Positions 60,466-64,000 of a stretch of DNA of 64,000 nucleotides are shown here, piece after piece. Every line of letters starts with the position of its first letter. Position 1 is the first letter of the stretch. A model generated the notes under the pieces. That model was given only the letters and a program-made list of their open reading frames with translations, made no database searches and was not told the origin of the DNA. Source of the stretch: Lysobacter_F sp035645555 (lineage in GTDB: Bacteria; Pseudomonadota; Gammaproteobacteria; Xanthomonadales; Xanthomonadaceae); NCBI GenBank assembly GCA_035645555.1, contig DASQMI010000097.1, positions 1 through 64,000 of the forward strand, in the 5' to 3' direction. Both the position numbers and the translations under genes were made by a program.

Positions 60466-62244
60466 ATGCCCCTCGGTTCCCCGCTGACCGTTCCCTACAC
60501 CGGCCCTGCGCGTGCGTGGCCGTCGCTCGCCGTGCATTGGCTGGGCGCGCTGCTGCTGGCGATGCTGGCGCCGTTCGCGGTGGTGGCCGCGCCGGCCGGC
60601 GGCGCGGGCCTCGAGCGCGTGGAGCTGATCGGTGCATGGCGTCCGCTCGCCGCCGCCTCCGCACGGGATGCGGCGCCGTCGTGGCAGCGTTTCGATCCGC
60701 AGCGGCTGCAGCGGTTCGGGCGTGCGCCGGCCGGTGCGGAAGTGCTGCTGTTTCCAGGCGCCGGCGCATGGCCCGACGGCCCGCTGGTGCTGACGGTCGC
60801 AACGCCCGGGCTGCAGCGGCTCACGCTGCAGCTGCCGGATGCGCCGCCACAGAGCGCGCACATCCTCGCGGCCGGCGAACGCGCCGGGGCCGGGGCCGGC
60901 GGGTTGGTGTTCGAGGTGGCCACACCGCCGCGCAACGGGGCGCCGCTGCGCCTGCACGTGGATACGCGCGGCGCGGTGCCGTCGCCGATGACGTTCGCCT
61001 TGCGCGGTGCGGCCGCGCATGCGCGTGCGGAAGCGCGTTGGCTTGCGCTCGCCACCGCGTGCCTGGCGACGATGCTGGTGACCGCGGCGATCGCGCTGTT
61101 CTTCGGCCTGCGCCTGCGCGATGCCGCGTTCGGCTACTACGCGGTGTACGTGGCGGCGTACGCGCTGATCCAGGCGGTGCAGATCGGCTATGTCGCCAAT
61201 CCGCTCGGCTGGGAGGCGCTCGCGTCCACCACGCCGCTGTGGGTGCGTCCGGTGACCGCGCTGTCGATGATCGCGGCCGTGCTGTTCCTGGACCGCTTCG
61301 CCGAGCTGCAGCAATGGCTGCCGCGGGTACGGCGTTGGCTGTGGGGGTATTGCGCGCTGATGGCGCTGCTGGTGGCGGTGGGCTATGTGCCCGCGCTGCG
61401 CAGCGTGGCATTGGTTACACCGATGATGGCACTCGGCGTGCCGCTGATCCTGGTGGTCGCGGTGACGGCGGCCTGGCGCGGGTCGCGTTATGCGGCGCTG
61501 TTCCTGCTGGGCTGGGTGCCGCTGATGGGGTTTTTCATCGCCTACAGCCTGCAGCTGTACGGCCTGCTGCCCGGCTGGACGTGGACCGGCACCGCGGCGC
61601 TGGCGACCGGTGCGTTCGAGGCGGTGGTGCTGTCGCTCGGGCTGGCCGAACGCGCCGCGGCCGTGCGCCAGCAGCGCGACCAGGCACGGCTGCTGGCGGA
61701 ACTCGATCCGCTCACCGGCGTGCTGAACCGGCGCGCGTGGCGCGAGCACATGCACGCCCTGATCGCCGCCAGGGCCGACCGTGGGCTGACGGTGCTGTTC
61801 CTCGACATCGACCACTTCAAGTGGGTCAACGACCGCCTCGGCCACGAAGGCGGCGACCGCGTGCTGCAGGTGTTCGTCGAGGTGTTGCGGCAGGCGCTGC
61901 GCGAGCAGGACCTGGTCGGCCGATACGGTGGCGAGGAATTCGTGGTCGGGCTGATGGCCACCGACACCTCCGGCGCCTGCGCGATCGCCGACCGCATCCG
62001 CTCAGGCCTGCGCGCGCGTTCGGAAACCGTGGGCGCGGGCATGCCGCTCACCGTCAGCATCGGCGTCGCCACGCTCGGCCCGCGCGAACAGCTCGACGAC
62101 GTGCTGCGTCGCGCCGACGGCGCGCTGTACGCGGCGAAGGACGCCGGCCGCGACCGCGTGGTGGTGGCCAGTACCCGCCGCATCGCCACGCTGCCGGTGC
62201 GGGCGAAGCGGCGCCGGCGCACCGCCACGCCGCCGCGCGCCTGA
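60466..62244 (+). CDS. 7TMR-DISM-type diguanylate cyclase
   Basis: A 592-residue membrane enzyme that makes cyclic di-GMP. Signal peptide and a periplasmic 7TMR-DISM extracellular-2-like sensor (~40-185), then seven membrane helices (~190-385; ACLATMLVTAAIALFFGL to TGTAALATGAFEAVVLSLG), a short coiled linker and a GGDEF domain (~415-570). The active site is GGEEF near residue 488 and a full I-site RxxD (REQD) precedes it, so product inhibition is expected, unlike the cyclase at 18683. A basic Arg-rich tail follows. The sensor probably binds a carbohydrate-like ligand. Confidence 0.92.
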   Translation: MPLGSPLTVPYTGPARAWPSLAVHWLGALLLAMLAPFAVVAAPAGGAGLERVELIGAWRPLAAASARDAAPSWQRFDPQRLQRFGRAPAGAEVLLFPGAGAWPDGPLVLTVATPGLQRLTLQLPDAPPQSAHILAAGERAGAGAGGLVFEVATPPRNGAPLRLHVDTRGAVPSPMTFALRGAAAHARAEARWLALATACLATMLVTAAIALFFGLRLRDAAFGYYAVYVAAYALIQAVQIGYVANPLGWEALASTTPLWVRPVTALSMIAAVLFLDRFAELQQWLPRVRRWLWGYCALMALLVAVGYVPALRSVALVTPMMALGVPLILVVAVTAAWRGSRYAALFLLGWVPLMGFFIAYSLQLYGLLPGWTWTGTAALATGAFEAVVLSLGLAERAAAVRQQRDQARLLAELDPLTGVLNRRAWREHMHALIAARADRGLTVLFLDIDHFKWVNDRLGHEGGDRVLQVFVEVLRQALREQDLVGRYGGEEFVVGLMATDTSGACAIADRIRSGLRARSETVGAGMPLTVSIGVATLGPREQLDDVLRRADGALYAAKDAGRDRVVVASTRRIATLPVRAKRRRRTATPPRA

Positions 62245-62252
62245 CGCGCCAC

Positions 62253-62645
62253 TTACTCGCGGTCGAGATCGATGCGCACCCCGCGCACGGTCTGCGACAC
62301 CAGCCTGAGGTCGAAGTCAGCCGCGCCGGTTTGCTTCTTCACCAGCACGTCCTCGCCATCGTCCACCTCGACGCGGTAGGTGTCGCCGAAGCGCGCCACC
62401 ATCGCATCGTGGATGAGCTGGGCGACATCGTTCTCGTCGGTGCCTTCCGGCACCTGCACGGTGACGCTGAGCGGCGCGCCGCTGACCGGCGTCAGCTCGA
62501 ACACCAGCACGCCCGTGGTGTCGGCGTCGCTGCTGACTTCGATACGCCACTTGTTGGAGTCGTCGGCGCAGGCGGCACCGGCGCTCATCGCCAGCACGAG
62601 CGCGGTGGCCAGGCCGAAGCGGCGGAAACGGTCGAGTCGCGGCAT
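62253..62645 (-). CDS. Small secreted protein, unknown function
   Basis: A 130-residue protein with signal peptide (FGLATALVLAMSAGAACA), then an acidic beta-rich body (WRIEVSSDADTTGVLVFELTP, VTVQVPEGTDENDVAQLI). Cysteines are confined to the signal region. The ATG has an AGGAG ribosome site. It converges with the diguanylate cyclase, stop to stop across 8 bp. I do not recognise a family. Confidence 0.75.
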   Translation of the reverse strand: MPRLDRFRRFGLATALVLAMSAGAACADDSNKWRIEVSSDADTTGVLVFELTPVSGAPLSVTVQVPEGTDENDVAQLIHDAMVARFGDTYRVEVDDGEDVLVKKQTGAADFDLRLVSQTVRGVRIDLDRE

Positions 62646-62860
62646 GGGAATCTCCTGTCATGAGCCTGTCCAACGGCGGCGACGCTAGCAGGCGTGCCGT
62701 GACGTTCCCGGCGTAAACCGCGCCGCCCGCGCCGCGATGCTCAGCCACGGTTGTGCCGTGTCGGCGTGTCGTGTGCGCGCCGTGCGTGCGCGGCGGCGCG
62801 GCCTTGATTGCGCGCGGTCGGGCCGCCATTGCGGGGATTCCCCTGCAACGGAGCGTGCAC

Positions 62861-63532
62861 ATGGCCACCGTCCTCGTCACCGGCGCCAACCGCGGCATCG
62901 GCCTGGCGCTGACCCGCCACCACCGCCGGCGCGGCGACCACGTGATCGCGGTCTGCCGCGAGCCCAGCGCCGCGCTCGACGCGACCGGCGCGCAGGTCGA
63001 AGCCGGCGTCGACGTCGCCGACGATGCGGCGGTGGCCACGCTGGCGCGGCGGCTGGGCGATGCGCGCATCGACCGCCTGCTGCTCAACGCCGGCATCCTG
63101 CGCAGCGAGCGCCTCGGCGCCCTCGACGCGGTCGACTTCGCCGCGATGCGCGAACAGTTCGAGGTCAACGCGCTCGGCCCGCTGCGGGTGGTGCAGGCGC
63201 TGCTTGGCCATCTCGCGCCGGACGCGAAGATCGGCATCGTCACCAGCCGCATGGGCTCGATCGCCGACAACGGCTCCGGCGGTCATTACGGCTATCGCGC
63301 GTCGAAGGCGGCGGTGAACGCGATCGGGCGTTCGCTGGCCATCGACCTGCGCCCGCGCGGCATCGCGGTGTTCCTGCTGCATCCGGGCTACGTCGCCACC
63401 GACATGGTCGGCAACCGCGGCGACGTCAGCCCCGAACAGGCCGCCGCGCAACTGGTCGAACGCCTCGACACGCTCGGGCTGGAGGACACCGGCACGTTCT
63501 GGCACGCCAACGGCGCGCCGCTGCCCTGGTAG
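62861..63532 (+). CDS. Short-chain dehydrogenase/reductase (SDR)
   Basis: A 223-residue cytosolic oxidoreductase. The NAD(P)-binding motif VLVTGANRGIGLAL (TGxxxGIG), LLLNAGIL (NAG), VTSRMGSIADNG (catalytic Ser) and YGYRASKAAVNAIG (YxxxK) are all present. NNAG-motif variation is minor. ATG 62861 has a GGAG-containing ribosome site (CGGAGCG). This is the C-factor/sniffer-like SDR type; substrate unknown. Confidence 0.92.
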   Translation: MATVLVTGANRGIGLALTRHHRRRGDHVIAVCREPSAALDATGAQVEAGVDVADDAAVATLARRLGDARIDRLLLNAGILRSERLGALDAVDFAAMREQFEVNALGPLRVVQALLGHLAPDAKIGIVTSRMGSIADNGSGGHYGYRASKAAVNAIGRSLAIDLRPRGIAVFLLHPGYVATDMVGNRGDVSPEQAAAQLVERLDTLGLEDTGTFWHANGAPLPW

Positions 63533-63602
63533 CGCAGGCCGCCTGCGACGGCCCGGCGCCCTGGCGCATCTCCGGTGGGACCTGTCCCCACGGTGCGCGC
63601 CC

Positions 63603-64000
63603 ATGCTGCCAGTCCTGCGGAACCTGCTCGTCCTGCTTCTCCTGCTGCTCGCCGGCCTGACCGCGCCGTCGGCGCGCTCGCAGACGCCGCGCGAACGCGT
63701 CGACGCGGTGGCCGCGGCGATCGAGCGCGACTATTTCGACCCTGCACGCGGACGGGCGATTGCCGGGCAGTTGCGCCGCGCCGCAGGCGACGGCGAGTTC
63801 GACGCATTGTCCGATCCGCGCGACCTCGCCGCGGAGCTGACCCGGCGCCTGCAGCCGCACGACCGCCACTTCCGGGTCGACTGGCGCGCACCCGGCGGCC
63901 CGGCGGCCGGCCCGGTGGCCGGCCCGGTGGCCGGCCCGGTGCGCCGCCTGCGCAATGGCCCGGCGGCGGGCGATGCGCCGCGGCGGACCAGTGCCGGCAT
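63603..64000 (+). CDS. S41-type protease, N-terminal part (runs off the window)
   Basis: About 132 codons are present. Signal peptide (NLLVLLLLLLAGLTAPSARS), then the peptidase S41 N-terminal bundle: RVDAVAAAIERDYFDPARGRAI, LRRAAGDGEFDALSDP and LTRRLQPHDRHFRVDW. A Gly-Pro-Val-Ala repeat (GPAAGPVAGPVAGPV) follows at about residues 97-111, encoded by tandem CCGGTGGCCGGC-type units at 63890-63937. The catalytic Ser/Lys domain would lie beyond the window. The PDZ position is not reached. Confidence 0.8.
   Translation, partial: MLPVLRNLLVLLLLLLAGLTAPSARSQTPRERVDAVAAAIERDYFDPARGRAIAGQLRRAAGDGEFDALSDPRDLAAELTRRLQPHDRHFRVDWRAPGGPAAGPVAGPVAGPVRRLRNGPAAGDAPRRTSAG

Overview
The window is a high-GC gammaproteobacterial chromosome segment, best matched to the Xanthomonadaceae/Lysobacteraceae (Lysobacter, Luteimonas, Xanthomonas and relatives). 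Evidence for this is the XgtA-type alpha-glucosidase, the plant/proteobacterial-type glutamate-cysteine ligase, the three-domain glutaredoxin-rhodanese protein, the AlaA-type aminotransferase, and abundant REP elements with a core GCGGCTTTAGCCGC beside a REP-associated tyrosine transposase. No rRNA or tRNA gene was seen, so genus is not decidable. Strong GC bias opens long antisense frames nearly everywhere; these were discarded.

Positions 1-13.4 kb hold an alpha-glucan (maltodextrin/starch) utilisation locus. It has the end of a secreted glucodextranase-like protein, a left-going set (alpha-glucosidase, pullulanase, double-domain esterase), a right-going operon (six-hairpin glycosidase, SUC/GPH sugar transporter, lipoprotein alpha-amylase) and a LacI-family regulator. 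A perfect 14-bp palindrome lies between the divergent arms and is the likely operator. An incomplete oligopeptide ABC transporter (binding protein and one permease) follows at 13.4-16 kb.

Positions 16-43.5 kb are mostly ordinary chromosomal genes: gshA, two-part signalling (a diguanylate cyclase), four amidohydrolases (one lacking the metal-binding HxH), arsC, a DegV lipid-binding protein, AMP nucleosidase, a Grx/A-type-carrier-like/rhodanese fusion, a polysaccharide deacetylase, alaA, rsgA, a DUF1704 metallopeptidase-like protein and maeB. Many neighbours overlap by ATGA, indicating translational coupling.

Positions 43.5-45 kb are a REP hot spot: a RAYT transposase gene between two dense REP arrays, just upstream of aceE. 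Further arrays lie at 33.9-34.1 kb and 35.9-36.0 kb; I counted about 25 full copies in total.

Positions 45-52.6 kb hold the most unusual region. aceE ends in atypical codons and a strong terminator. Ten bases later comes a 1263-codon gene of visibly lower GC, encoding a protein with a possible PD-(D/E)xK nuclease-like N-terminus, a middle region without a Walker A motif, and a long helical C-terminus. It is followed by a RIO-type kinase and then a diverged second copy of the aceE 3' end. I read this as an inserted accessory (probably anti-phage) cargo; function is not proven.

Positions 52.6-60 kb look accessory too (beta-lactamase-fold hydrolase, GNAT, alpha/beta hydrolase, AlgE-like porin, DHA2 efflux pump, LysR regulator). 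Positions 60-64 kb return to high-GC housekeeping-style genes: an excalibur protein, a second diguanylate cyclase, a small secreted protein, a short-chain dehydrogenase and the start of an S41 protease.
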